64,000 nucleotides of DNA from Micropterix aruncella (taxonomy: Eukaryota > Arthropoda > Insecta > Lepidoptera > Micropterigidae). Positions within the stretch are counted from its first letter, which is position 1; every line of letters starts with the position of its first letter. The position numbers and the translations under genes were made by a program. Under the pieces are notes generated by a model. The model did no database searches. It was not told the origin of the DNA and was given only the letters and a program-made list of their open reading frames with translations. This document shows, one piece after another, positions 1 to 10,283 of the stretch. The stretch covers positions 5,638,924 through 5,702,923 of the forward strand of contig OX155954.1 in assembly GCA_944548615.1 (NCBI GenBank), given 5' to 3'.

Positions 1-330
1 TCATATACGCAGACGCAGGAGAGGATACCAATCCACTAGAATCCACTAAACCAGAGTTTGCTTTGTTGGTTTAGTTTGGCAGAAAATAGTTTCGTGCAGC
101 TTGGGCCATAAGATCCACCGTGTTTTCGGGTCGGCCCAACTCATGATTCAGCTCCTATTCAGTAGCCTCCTCGAGCGAAGGACTAGCCTGGGAAAGGCAC
201 TCGCGTTCCAGGGCTGTGAAGCGGTTTCCCGGCATTCATAGCCCCTCTGGGGCTACTGAATAGTTTGCGCGTCAGGTGACCTAACCACTATGCTACTGGG
301 CCGGAAGCACGTCTCAAGATTGAGGAGCAC
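1..330 (-). repeat. Possible tRNA-related SINE-like repeat
   Basis: On the minus strand a match to a pol III A box (TAGCATAGTGG, 285-295) is visible, but I find no convincing B box at the expected distance. A perfect 13-bp inverted repeat (CTATTCAGTAGCC, 155-167, with its complement at 251-263) brackets the segment, so it can fold on itself. The sequence is more GC-rich than its surroundings. It may be a SINE head, a decayed tRNA pseudogene or an unrelated repeat. Confidence 0.25.
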
Positions 331-2540
331 CTGCCTTCAAGGAAGTAAGGAATGCCTTTAGCAACTTAGAGGCGATATAGGAAAGTAGGAGGTAATAATG
401 TAGGATTGCGATGGAAGTAAATTTATAGTAATTATAGTCTTAGAGTCTATCTTTCTCACTTCGTTCGTCCATATTTAGTATATTCTGGGTTTTTCTGTTT
501 TGTCTTTTGTTTGATGTTTCCTTTTATTGGCGATCCACTCTTCGCTAGTTTCCGTATCCATTTCCTCTATTTTATATATTTCCTGCACTGCTTTCCAGTT
601 TGACTTTGTACCAATTCTTCCCATTCCTCTATCATTTATCAAAGATTCCATGCCATGACTAAGAGAATCTTTCCATGTGTATATCGATATTTCGACTTTC
701 CGTTGTCGGCTGTGTATCTCCACATTGCTGTAGTAAGTACGTATATGCGGTGACTTTCTTCAAACTACGTAATCGTACTAATTTATCCAGTAAGTCTTAT
801 TATTTTTAATGCTCGTCATTCCTTCGAGAAACATGCATATTTTTGTTCTGGGCTCTAGCTTGTTTTAGCATTTTCCTCAGTATGCACAATAATAGACATT
901 AGTTGTAATTATTTATATTATTTAAAATAATATGTTTAAACCTTTATTTTTTTCGGATTTGTTTTCCTTTTACTTTGGATTGATATCTTTTGTTTAAGCT
1001 ATATTGATATTTAGTCAATAGATTGTTGCTATCTCTTTATTTTAGACATTTATGGTTGATTGTTTCTTTCTTTTAACACAATCTGTGATGACATAATAAA
1101 TTTAGTTTATTAACTGTGATTACCTCATTATATTCTTGATTAGTTGTTATATATTTTGGTATTATATTTAACTTCTATAGCTATTTCAACTAGGTTCAAA
1201 TATATTAAATTACAGAAAATATTGTACATTTTATACGTAAACTCTACAGCACATACAGCAGTACCCATCGATTTTGCACGACCAATTTCACTCATTAAAA
1301 AATATATATTATTATATATCTTTCGTAATTCTTCAAAAGGCTTCGAGATGCGGGATCTTTAGCATAACTGGGAGCCACTGCCATTGTATAGATCGACACA
1401 GCGATAAAAAAAACTTTAGCAGACAGCTAAATCCTGAAATTCCACATATGTGTTCTGTATTCGTTTTAAAGAATAAATGATTTACCTTTAGCATTAAGAT
1501 TTCAGCCTACGCCTTTTTAATATGTACGCTCTTATCGCGCTGCGCGACGAAATCGACACATCAAATTCATACAGAGTGGTTTTTTGTTTGCTTAAACAAC
1601 GAGCGAAATTTTCTCCGCACGTGTTGTTTAATGCTTAAGTTTTGCATATCCACGTGCCTGTACCTTTGTCAATCAGCGAGAGAGAGAGCAGTAGCTCGCA
1701 TGTTTGCATAAATATTTGATGAAACTTCTCTCAGGTAGTTGTGTCAACGCTCAAAGTGACGAGGTTGTTTTAGCGCTGCAATGGCTAACCAAACAATCAT
1801 TTAAATGTGATAATAGTCGTAATAACAATATTACTCGATAAATATTTGGGTAGGAAGGGTGGAAGGGAGGTTACAGGTAACTGTGCAATTGAGACAGTAC
1901 CCTTTGTGCAGCATGCGTTTTTCAAAAGAGAAAGTAAAATTATTGTTGAAGCATCTTTGGGTGTTTTAATATAGGAATAATACGTTTAATATACATGTAA
2001 AAAACCGTCATTAGGTTATCCGAAATAATATAAATCATCCGAAACATTACAGCTAGTATAGCTAGTAGCAGTATAGATAGATAGATCCAGATGGATCTAA
2101 TAGAGATTTAAACGCCCTAAACGTTCACTTCGCTAAACCGACCAGGACATTAGATCCAGATGTAAAGCGGCTTCCAATGAAAGTATTCAAAGGAATTCTA
2201 AACTTTCCATTCTCTTATTTTCGTTTTCTCCGTCAACATGTGAAAATAAGACGAATTATTTTGGTCATTAAAATGAAGGTCAAATAATATGATGATTTTG
2301 GCATGGGCTTAATATATCCTATTGTGGAGCTCATGCTAAAAGTAATTAATAATATCATTAACTTCTCCCTAAGTCCCAAACGTATGAAAGCAAGCTTTCG
2401 TCTTCCCACTTCCTAATGTTTCCGACCCTCAAAGTGTTAAAGATCTTTCGTTTTTTCTTATCTCCATACTTTCGTTTTTTTTCTTTTAAAGCGATGAAAC
2501 GTGTAGCCCATAATTAAAGCAGCCTTTTCAGATACGAATC
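331..2540. other. AT-rich stretch without a recognised gene
   Basis: Short open frames occur on both strands (for example 475-723 minus and 1144-1362 plus), but they have low-complexity composition, no recognisable domain and no consistent splice sites. There is a short GATA-rich run near 2075-2090. I see nothing else I can name. Confidence 0.5.
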
Positions 2541-2554
2541 AACTACTGTACTCT

Positions 2555-2960
2555 TACCAGTGTGGGTGCCGTCCAGGTCGCAGCATATTCTACAGTTGTC
2601 GATAATTTAGGTATACTCACCGACGAACATCTTTTTTGTCAAGCTGAAACTCTGAAACGAGTGAAAGTCTCTTTCACGGATTGTATATATAGCCTCCGAC
2701 GTTTAAATAAATTTCTACTGGCTGGAGTGAAACAAAGTCTTGTGCAATCCCTGTCATTTTATTTTTTGGACTACGGCGAAAGTTTGTTACTTAGATGCTG
2801 TGAATGTATTCTGGATAAACTCGAACGTTAAAATCTCTAGCTAGGTAGACCTACGCAAATTTGACTACATTACGGAATATAGTAACAAACTGTAATGGCT
2901 GAGGATTCATGAACGTAGAAATTTACGTGCATGATCTTTCCTTTATAATTGCACTACACC
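2555..2960 (+). pseudogene. Decayed non-LTR retrotransposon RT fragment (Jockey/CR1-like)
   Basis: The open frame at 2562-2831 contains DNLGILTDEHL, then KQSLVQSLSFYFLDYGESLL. This is the pattern seen downstream of the catalytic core in Jockey/CR1-type RTs (NLGVxxDxxL ... SLVxSLxxPxxDY). Past the stop, a frame at about 2850-2950 reads RKFDYITEY and WLRIHERRNL, matching the family's LRKxDHVSEF and WLPIxxRRN blocks, with stops and frame changes between. It is an old, 5'-truncated copy and not a host gene. Confidence 0.6.
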
Positions 2961-3430
2961 TATTATCTTTTGTGCAGATCTAGTCAGGATTTTACGCTCT
3001 CAATCATAGTTTGTGATGCAAAGTATCTGCCGATACAGTCTGCAGATAGTTTTGTGGCAGCGCTACAAGTCTTGCCGCATTTGCCTCATAGCTGCTTCTA
3101 TATAAGGTGATTCTCCATGTTTTCAAATCTCAACGTAACCGATGCATGTTTGCTATTTAATGAAAGTCCCCTTAAAAAAAGGCATTGACCAGACCGCTGC
3201 GCCAGGCAGTAATTTTTAGGACGATATATTTTATTTTGTAGTGGCGGAAATATGTTGGCGTGTGTCGCCCTCTAGCGGCAGGCGAACGAGACGTCGCGGG
3301 CCCCTGATTGGTAGAAGTGACGGCATCTGATTTGTCCGGAAGCGTGATGAAAGATGGCGGGTTTGACAACGCGTCTGTCGCGGACGGTTTTTTGCGGTTT
3401 AAAGTAGAGAAAATAAAAGTTCACGTGAAG
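2961..3430. other. Unassigned, with a GC-richer patch
   Basis: About 3230-3400 is clearly GC-richer than its surroundings. A short minus-strand frame (3172-3369) crosses it but shows no domain. It may be part of a transposon end or a regulatory patch; nothing decides between these. Confidence 0.3.
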
Positions 3431-3626
3431 TAACGCATTTAATTATACTCCCACAAATTGTATAATTTTGTCAGAACATAATTGCGTTACGTAACTAATG
3501 TACCCCTCCGAAGTAATAAATCGTTGTAAAATACCTTTCCTCCCTAAAGAGCGTTAAGTAATAAATGGATGCCTCCAACAGATGTACAAATAACAGTGTC
3601 GTTCGTTACTATATTTTTTACACGAA

Positions 3627-4087
3627 GGCCCAACAAAAAAAGAGTGTAATGTGTTCAGGGTTCATTATCTACATATGTATGTTTTCCGTTTTTTTATTCC
3701 ACCATAACTTTTAAACGCTTGAGCCGTTTTAGAATAGGTATTGTTAGAATCGTGATTCAATACATGTCGTAGAATCGTAGTTCATGTATTTGAACAGCGA
3801 ATTAGGTATTGTTAGAATCGTATTGTCATCCCGAGTATCATAGGGTACCTTAACATCCCAAATATCAAGTAAGTAGTTGTCTAAATGTCCAAATATCAAT
3901 AAAGTAACATAAATATAACGTGTTTGGTGTCAAATAAAAGGTCTGATCGAGTAAATTCCGGAAATATGCATCTATCTATAAGTATAAAAATATAAACCAT
4001 AAATATTTCATAAAAAAACCGTAATAAAAATAATTATAAATACAATAGTTTACGTTCTGTAACGGCATTCGTGTTTGTTATTCTTTT
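3627..4087 (+). repeat. Interspersed repeat family S, copy 1
   Basis: This segment begins near GCCCAACAAAAAAAGAGTG and ends near GTAACGGCATTCGTG. It is found again in reverse orientation at 4798-5060 and 49553-49945. A shared internal block reads, in this orientation, AAGTAGTTGTCTAAATGT. Copy 1 sits between two imperfect direct repeats of about 150 bp (roughly 3470-3620 and 4120-4265, both with GCGTTACGTAACTAATGTAC). No coding capacity is seen, so it is probably non-autonomous. Confidence 0.6.
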
Positions 4088-4562
4088 GTAATATATTTAC
4101 TTTATCAAGTTGTCAAAATTTTAATGCGTTACGTAACTAATGTACACCTTTTCAGTCCTAATTTATTATAAAATGTCACCCATCCCCATGAAGTGCATTA
4201 CGTAATACATGGATGACTCCTAACATCTGTACAAATAACAGTCATTCGTTATTATATTTTTTTTTCTTTTATAGAATACAGATGCGTTTTTAAATAGTCA
4301 CGCAAGGCAATATTTTTATCTTTTCGACCGGCCGGAGACTGCAGAAAAATTGCCGTTGGCTAGTAAACACAAAGTTTGAACTTTGGCTCGCTCGCACGCT
4401 AAGTACACACACTCGCCGTAACAGTTAACAAATTACCACGTATTAATTTCAATTTGTTGCGACTTCTTGGTTGGTCCGCTTTCGTTGTGAGTGTCGTCGC
4501 CGCAGGCTAGCATCAGTAAATCTGGCGGAATTTCACTACACTGGAGTGTAACTAATTGCAAA

Positions 4563-4757
4563 TGCAGCGTTTGAATGCCAGAGTGAAAGGCCCAAATGTT
4601 AAAATTACAGGCTTATATAAAATAAATAATAACTCTTGTCAAAATAGCAACGAAACGCCGCTCAAGGGGTGTAAAGATTCTAAAAACTATACAGTCAATC
4701 TGAAAACGTTTACGTCCTTTCGAAAAGCGCTTTCTGGTTTTTTTCTCCCTGAGGTTT
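4563..4757 (+). CDS. Possible first coding exon of an unidentified gene
   Basis: An ATG at 4563 opens a 65-codon frame of mixed, non-repetitive composition (starts MQRLNARVKG). It ends at CCTGAG followed by GTTTGA, which could serve as a splice donor. The 200 bases upstream are comparatively GC-rich and could be a promoter or 5' UTR. No domain is recognised and I found no matching downstream exon. The frame lies between two copies of repeat family S, so it may equally be chance within a repeat. Confidence 0.2.
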
Positions 4758-4797
4758 GAACAAGACTTTGACTGGCAAGTAAATATATTAAAAAGAA

Positions 4798-5060
4798 TAA
4801 AAAAACACGACTGCCGTTACAGAAAGTGATCATTTATATTTATTACGGTTTTTTTTAATGAAATATTTGTGGTTTATGTATTTATCCACATGTATGTTTC
4901 CGGAATGTACTCAATCACACCTTTCATTTCACTAAACACGATATATTTTTATGTTAATTTATCGACATTTGGATATTAGGACATTTAGACAACTACTTAC
5001 TTGATATTTGGACAGTTAATGTACCCTATGACACTCAGGATGACAGGATACTACGATTTG
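4798..5060 (-). repeat. Interspersed repeat family S, copy 2
   Basis: This is an inverted partial copy of the 3627-4087 repeat. It shares the CGACTGCCGTTACAGAAAGTG end, the ATGAAATATTTGTGGTTTATG block and the ACATTTAGACAACTACTTAC block. It stops just before a copy of another repeat (family R). With copy 1 it forms a widely spaced inverted pair around about 4.09-4.80 kb. Confidence 0.6.
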
Positions 5061-5650
5061 GGTACTCGGATTTTACTACAAAACCCAACGAGTAGATGGC
5101 ACCCATTGTTCCAAAAATTGATCAATCTTCTCTTATTATGTTAAATATGGCAACTTTCGTGGTATAACAGTATGGCAGCGCACTGTAGATAGCACTCTTA
5201 ACCCACCTGTATAAAAAGATATCACAAAAACATTTTTCTAAATCTTAGCTGTTATTATTTTAAAATAATTTACAAAAAGAAGTCAACGTATAATTTGGTA
5301 TAGGTACAGGTTTTGATACGTAATAATTACGCACATTAATGTTCAGAATAGACTAATATAGAAGGCATTCTATCTCTCTGTTATTTCTGTGATGATCAGC
5401 CTATATAAAAAACGCGATAGATGGCACTATTAATTCAATGTGATTATTGTTATCATTGGTTAAATTATTGGGTTTTTATCATCAATTAGCCCTTTATAGA
5501 AAACAATTCAACATCAATGTTATTATAGATAGTCAAATAAATTGCTATTAGATTCGCCATCAATTATATTAGCGCCACCTGCATTTCACCGGCGCAGAAA
5601 GGTTGCTAAATCTTATTATGGAGTTGAGAAATCTGATACAATATAAAAAA
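5061..5650 (+). repeat. Interspersed repeat family R, copy 1
   Basis: The segment matches, block by block and in the same order, sequences at 56785-57205 plus 57850-58060 and at 61080-61178 plus 63605-64000. Shared blocks include GTAGATGGCAC, TAATGTTCAG, GGCATTCTATCTCT, ATTTCTGTGATG, ATCAATGTTATTATAGATAG and CAAATAAATTGCTATT. No ORF is visible. It is probably a non-autonomous transposon or an untranslated part of a larger element, and it is a repeated host for later insertions in this window. Confidence 0.6.
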
Positions 5651-6059
5651 CTGGATCAATTCAAAACACTGGATCATCGTTGCCTACTGAGATCTTGAAA
5701 GCTGCACTGGAGCTCAGACATACAATCTTGAAGACCGACACTTTGCTGCAGGCGAAGCTGCGGTGAGTGATGACATTTCCGTTCCCTTTTGTAAATAAAA
5801 CAAATTGACGCCCGGAATTGAAGGCGCAATGAGCGTCGATCACGGCGCTAAATGATTGTCGATCGGACAGCAACATTGTAGGCTGCATGGGCGATGTAGC
5901 GATGATAACGTAGGGTGCGGCAGTGGTGTTCGTTGATAAAAGAAAACTGAAGATAGATAGGAATAACCGATTTTAAAAAACGCCATGAGTTTATGCTGCT
6001 AACTGCAAGGAGTACTGAATGGGCATATCATATAGTCCCATGTTATAATACAATGGTTT

Positions 6060-6650
6060 TTACTTTACCGGCCTACCAACCAACGAGGAGGGAAAGTATT
6101 GTGAAAGCACTAAAATAAAAATCCAGATGAAGACGGAAATATCCATGTTAAGCCCCACCTGAGGTGATTAAGACCATTTCCGGATGGAAGTCTATCTGTG
6201 GAGTCTCAATACAACAGATTTGTACCATTCTCGTAACTTACCCGGGTTGGTGTTACACAAGGATCGGATTTAACTCCCCTTCTCTTTAATCTTTTATCGA
6301 TAGGAAAAGCGGCACTATTACGACGGAATCTTATCTGCTGTTTGTAAACGATTTAAAGCTGTTTCTCGGAACCGGAAGCTAGCAGGCTTATGAAGCTCTC
6401 CAGCTTGATATGGATGCCGTATTAATCCCATAACTTGGTATTTAAGGTGTCGAAATGCGCGGTGATGATCCCTTTCATGCATGACTACTGACTTTCGGAG
6501 AGCCGAATCCGTCGGGCGAAGGAGGTAACCGATCTTCAAGACCGCGAGCTCACATACCGTAGTCACGTGGCTGCTCTTGATGGATAATCAATTAGGATGC
6601 TCGGGTTTGTACTTCGCAACTTGAAGTGGTTAAGCGATATAAAAGTTAAA
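6060..6650 (+). pseudogene. Decayed Jockey-like RT fragment
   Basis: Translating across frameshifts gives GVTQGSDLTPLLFN (family VPQGSxLGPLLF block), then YLLFVNDLKLFLGTGS (family LLFADDLKxFLxI block), then near 6590-6640 RMLGFVLRNLKWLSDIK (family end of the palm/thumb region). The catalytic FADD is changed to FVND and several stops are present, so the copy is dead. The blocks are in the correct order and spacing for one truncated element. Confidence 0.6.
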
Positions 6651-6769
6651 GATGAAACTTTTTGATACTGATATATTTGCTGTTTATTTAGTTGAAAAAT
6701 AAGAAATATTGCTATTGTAGGTCCTTATAATGTTCCATAGTATTAGGGGACATTATACGCCAGGCAAGT

Positions 6770-7200
6770 AGAACAAACCCGAAGGTTAAATGCTTACCAG
6801 CGGTCGCGTCAATAGATGGTAAACATGCCTCACTCCTCCTCCTCCATCCCTTTTCCTACGAGGAGAAGGAGGAGGTCACGATCACGGTGGCAGACCTGCT
6901 GACCCTCGTAAAGGGGCTACTAGCCAGATCTTAGAAGGCCGCTTCTATCTTGTCGTGTTTACTGCAATGCACAACCACGCCTCCTGCCTCGAGGGGGAGG
7001 GGGGCGATGAATAAGTGCGCCGGCTGCGCTCTGAAACCTGCGGTAAGCCCTGCGATGTCATGCCTAGAAAGTCTGGCTCTGGGTTAAATGGGCCTGGCTC
7101 ACGAGAAGCTCCGCTCACATCTAAAATAGCTAGTGAAAGACATCCCGGGCCTTGATGAGAGCCTGTCGACCGAAATACTTAAGAAGGTAATCGTGTAAAT
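6770..7200 (+). pseudogene. Possible further retrotransposon debris
   Basis: The stretch is GC-richer than the flanks and contains a purine-rich GAGGAGAAGGAGGAGG-like run near 6860. Near 7140-7195 a frame reading KDIPGLDESLSTEILKKV resembles the SPGLDGIPxEILK block ahead of the RT core of non-LTR elements. It has no long ORF. The call rests on one weak motif only. Confidence 0.25.
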
Positions 7201-7201
7201 A

Positions 7202-7256
7202 GATAGTAACAAAAGTTACTCATTACCTCTGGTAATGAGTAACTTTTGTTACTATC
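7202..7256. repeat. Perfect 26-bp hairpin with 3-nt loop
   Basis: GATAGTAACAAAAGTTACTC (with six further bases) at 7202-7227 is the exact reverse complement of 7231-7256, separated only by TCT. Arms this long and perfect are not expected by chance and suggest a recent palindromic origin. It lies at the left edge of a GC-rich island. Confidence 0.85.
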
Positions 7257-7259
7257 ATA

Positions 7260-7774
7260 CCATAGCCCGTACCTGGGGATGGATTATTAGCACATTGGAG
7301 GTGCCAATAAGCCTTGAAAGTGGACGTAAGAGTGAGGAAGGGCTCATCTGCGCCTTCTCTTTAGCAATGGGCGTAGGCTGCCGGCCGGCCGCGCCCAATA
7401 GTCATAAGTTAAATGGGAAAGGAAAACGTGAGTGGGTGAAAGTGGCGAAGGTTCCTTTGGCGGCGATCGTCGCTCGTAATGCAATTAAGTGCACTTTCGA
7501 GGGCGAGCCGAAACAGCGCGCGCGGACCCTCACAGGCATTGTTGGCCGCCCGCCCGCAGCCGCAGCCGCTGCCGCGGTAATGATACGCGGCCGCCGCACC
7601 GCTGCGGAAATCACTTTAAATGGAGCTGCCATTTGCGAATGTATCTCCCATTCATACGAACGACTGTTTCGCAAACGTAATTTACGAGACGACACGAGCT
7701 TTCGCAAATTTAGTATTCAAAAGTGCATTTCCAGTGTGCACTTGGAACAAGTCAGTGAAGGGTACGTAAATTGA
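7260..7774 (+). other. GC-rich island with a 179-codon frame of doubtful coding status
   Basis: A plus-strand frame runs from inside the hairpin (7235) to 7774, and a minus-strand frame (7402-7707) overlaps it. Both read through the same GCCGCAGCCGC-type run as poly-alanine, so long frames here may reflect composition. No domain, signal peptide or clear splice junction is visible. TAATGATA-like and TTTAAATGG motifs flank the GC core. A promoter or CpG-rich regulatory patch is as likely as an exon. Confidence 0.3.
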
Positions 7775-8440
7775 CCTTGAAAAAGGCTAGCCTTGACCTT
7801 GAAAAAGGGTAGCATGGGAACATCATAACGATGAAAATAATCAAAAATGAATTAGATAGTGCATATCCGGTCGAGAAGACATAAAGGGTTACGGAGAAGA
7901 ACGATCAAACTTTCGAGAACGAGTCTTAAAATATGATCTGTACGACTGAGAACAAAATATATCATGTCTGTAAACCAAATGTATTTGAGTTTCTAAAAAT
8001 AAATAAATTTACTTAAATGCATGGGGTATACCATCTTCAAACGTCAAATAGTTTATGATCGTTCGTAACGCTTCATATCTATTCCGGCTCCTCGCATTAC
8101 TCCAATAACATAAAATAATATTGTTAAAATTTCTAGGTAAAATTTCGTGTGAGAAAAATGTGAACTTCTTTTATGTTTCTCTCGCATCACTTATGTTTTA
8201 ATTTTAAATTTATTGTCTAATTTTACGTCATGATTACCGATAACGATATTATTATCGATATTATTATTACCGAACGATATTATTACCGATAACGATAATA
8301 AATCTCGATAACGTAAATAATATCGACATAGTCAAACGCTAGGACATTTCGTCAACATTCCTCAAAATTGTTCAGACGTCGCGCGCCAACTGTAGGTACC
8401 TACTTATGTTTCTCTCGCATCACTTACGTTTTCATTTTAC
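7750..8440. repeat. Short local repeats
   Basis: The unit TTGACCTTGAAAAAGG occurs twice in tandem near 7770-7810. TATGTTTCTCTCGCATCACT occurs at about 8173 and again at about 8406. Between these, 8240-8320 is built of repeated ATTATTACCGATAACGAT-like units. They look like decayed tandem duplications. No gene is seen. Confidence 0.45.
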
Positions 8441-10036
8441 AAAAAAAATATTTTTTCAAATAATAAAATCACTATTAAGGAAATACGAGTATGTATAATT
8501 ATCGGGGATTAAACGACTAATAATGCAAATATTTCACTAGTCATAGTATTATTTTATATATTTTATGATTGTTACATGTTAACGCTGTTTGTTTACCGAA
8601 TAAAATAAAATAAATAAATACAATATTCTCGCTTCTTATTGTAAAGGGTCAGGTCCGCTCGGCGGGAAAAAGATGGTGGCTCTCTGTAGCAGACCAGGTA
8701 TTATAATCGCTCAGCACGGGCTCAGTCTTTGCGATATTGCGGAGCACGGGCATGGTTCCCAGTTCTAAGCACGGACATGTGGAGTGAAACCGGTAATGTA
8801 CGATTAGACCACCAGAATATAGATCCAGCTAGAGTTTCATAACATATTCCAGGTCCGTACCCCTAATGAATTAATGAAGCGGATCAATCCCGCTAGTCCA
8901 GAGGTATGTCGCGAATTGGAAGTAAGGCGCCTCAGGATCGACTCGAACCTTTAAAGAGAGGAGATACAAAGATGAGAGGTAGGTCAATCGAAGAGAGAAC
9001 CGCGTAAAGCATCATGCTGGTATAAGAATGATTCAGTTCTTATTTTACTTATATAGAGAAGGAGAAGAATGCTAGGAAAGACGTCACTACCGGTTCGGCG
9101 ATTCTCATACCTGGTCTAGTCCAAGGAGCCACCAGCTTTTCTCCGCTGAGCAAGCAGAGTTGGTCCGTTAATAAATAAATAGATAATAATAATAAACTAA
9201 TTATTAAATAAATTTTGACATATTTATCTATTAAATCTTATTGCTAGAGTGGGACTGGTGTCATTTTGTCTTACCTTATGAACATGTTAGATAATTCTCC
9301 TAAATTCGGTATAAACTCTGTGACTACAAAAGATAATTTTTGTCCCACTACCATGTATAAGGAGACTGTGTGTTGAAAGAACCGTCCAGAATTGGTTCGC
9401 AAGGAAAAACGACGAGGAACCCGTCGACTCACTAATGACTGAATTTATGGCTAGATAAACTTCTGACAAATATAAATCCGAAGAGCGATGATCTATTTCA
9501 ACGCGTCACGACGGAGCCAGTGACTAGAAACTATTTTGTCTTTCGATAGGGTTAACCTTTGGACAGCATCGTCTATAAAAAGAAACGAGGAAGATTATAT
9601 TTAGTGACAAGCTGCAAACGCGGCTCCGCCTGCGTATAAATCTCTGTCGACAGCATTCTATTTTGTGTCGAAGAGTTCTACCTGTGAAAGGTAGGTATGG
9701 GGTGGTCGACACTATTAAAATTCTAAATGAGAACCTCACTCAGACCACATAAAGAAGCATTACAAGTTTAGAGTAATCCGGGCAAGTCATTAGTTTTTGT
9801 AATGCCTCTTATTCTTCGAGACAATAGAATCGCATTGCGCCCTTTTTGATAATTATATTAACCGCGGCAAAGAGGCAGATATGTATACTACAAAATTTTG
9901 GAAAAAATCATCAGTACTAACCAGCATTACTAATTACTTTTTAACAGGGATAAAAGTCTGAAACTAATTATCAATCTCATTTTATAGAAATCAGTTCGGA
10001 CACATGTATCTAAAACTTGACATCATTTGAAAATTA
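8441..10036. other. No recognised gene
   Basis: AT-rich sequence with two moderately GC-rich patches (about 8650-8990 and 9060-9160). Short minus-strand frames at 9287-9469 and 9524-9739 show no domain. Probably old repeats, none of which I can name. Confidence 0.4.
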
Positions 10037-10038
10037 TC

Positions 10039-10283
10039 TTAACCCTCTGCGACTGACGTGGTAATCTGAAAGACACCGCAAAATTGCGAAATGTATCATG
10101 CGTCGTTATTTTTTCAATCCAGACTCCCGCGTTCTCAGTTATCTTTTGTCAGAAACTATTACCTTTCTGGCAATAAAAAGGTACTGAGAACGCGGGAGTC
10201 TGGATTTGAAAAATAACGACACATGATACATTTCGCAATTTTGCGGTGCCTGTCAGACTACCACGTCAGTCGCAGAGGGTTAA
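10039..10283. mobile_element. piggyBac-type MITE, nearly a full palindrome
   Basis: TTAA at 10039-10042 is followed by CCCTCTGCGACTGACGTGG, and the exact complement precedes TTAA at 10280-10283. A TTAA target duplication with a CCC-starting terminal inverted repeat is the hallmark of the piggyBac superfamily. The inverted arms run about 100 bp with only a few mismatches around a short centre (about 10140-10180). There is no transposase ORF, so it is non-autonomous and would form a long stem if transcribed. Confidence 0.8.

Noticed and set aside
1..330. A true tRNA gene on the minus strand
   Set aside because: An A-box-like motif exists but no B box, acceptor stem or anticodon arm could be built.
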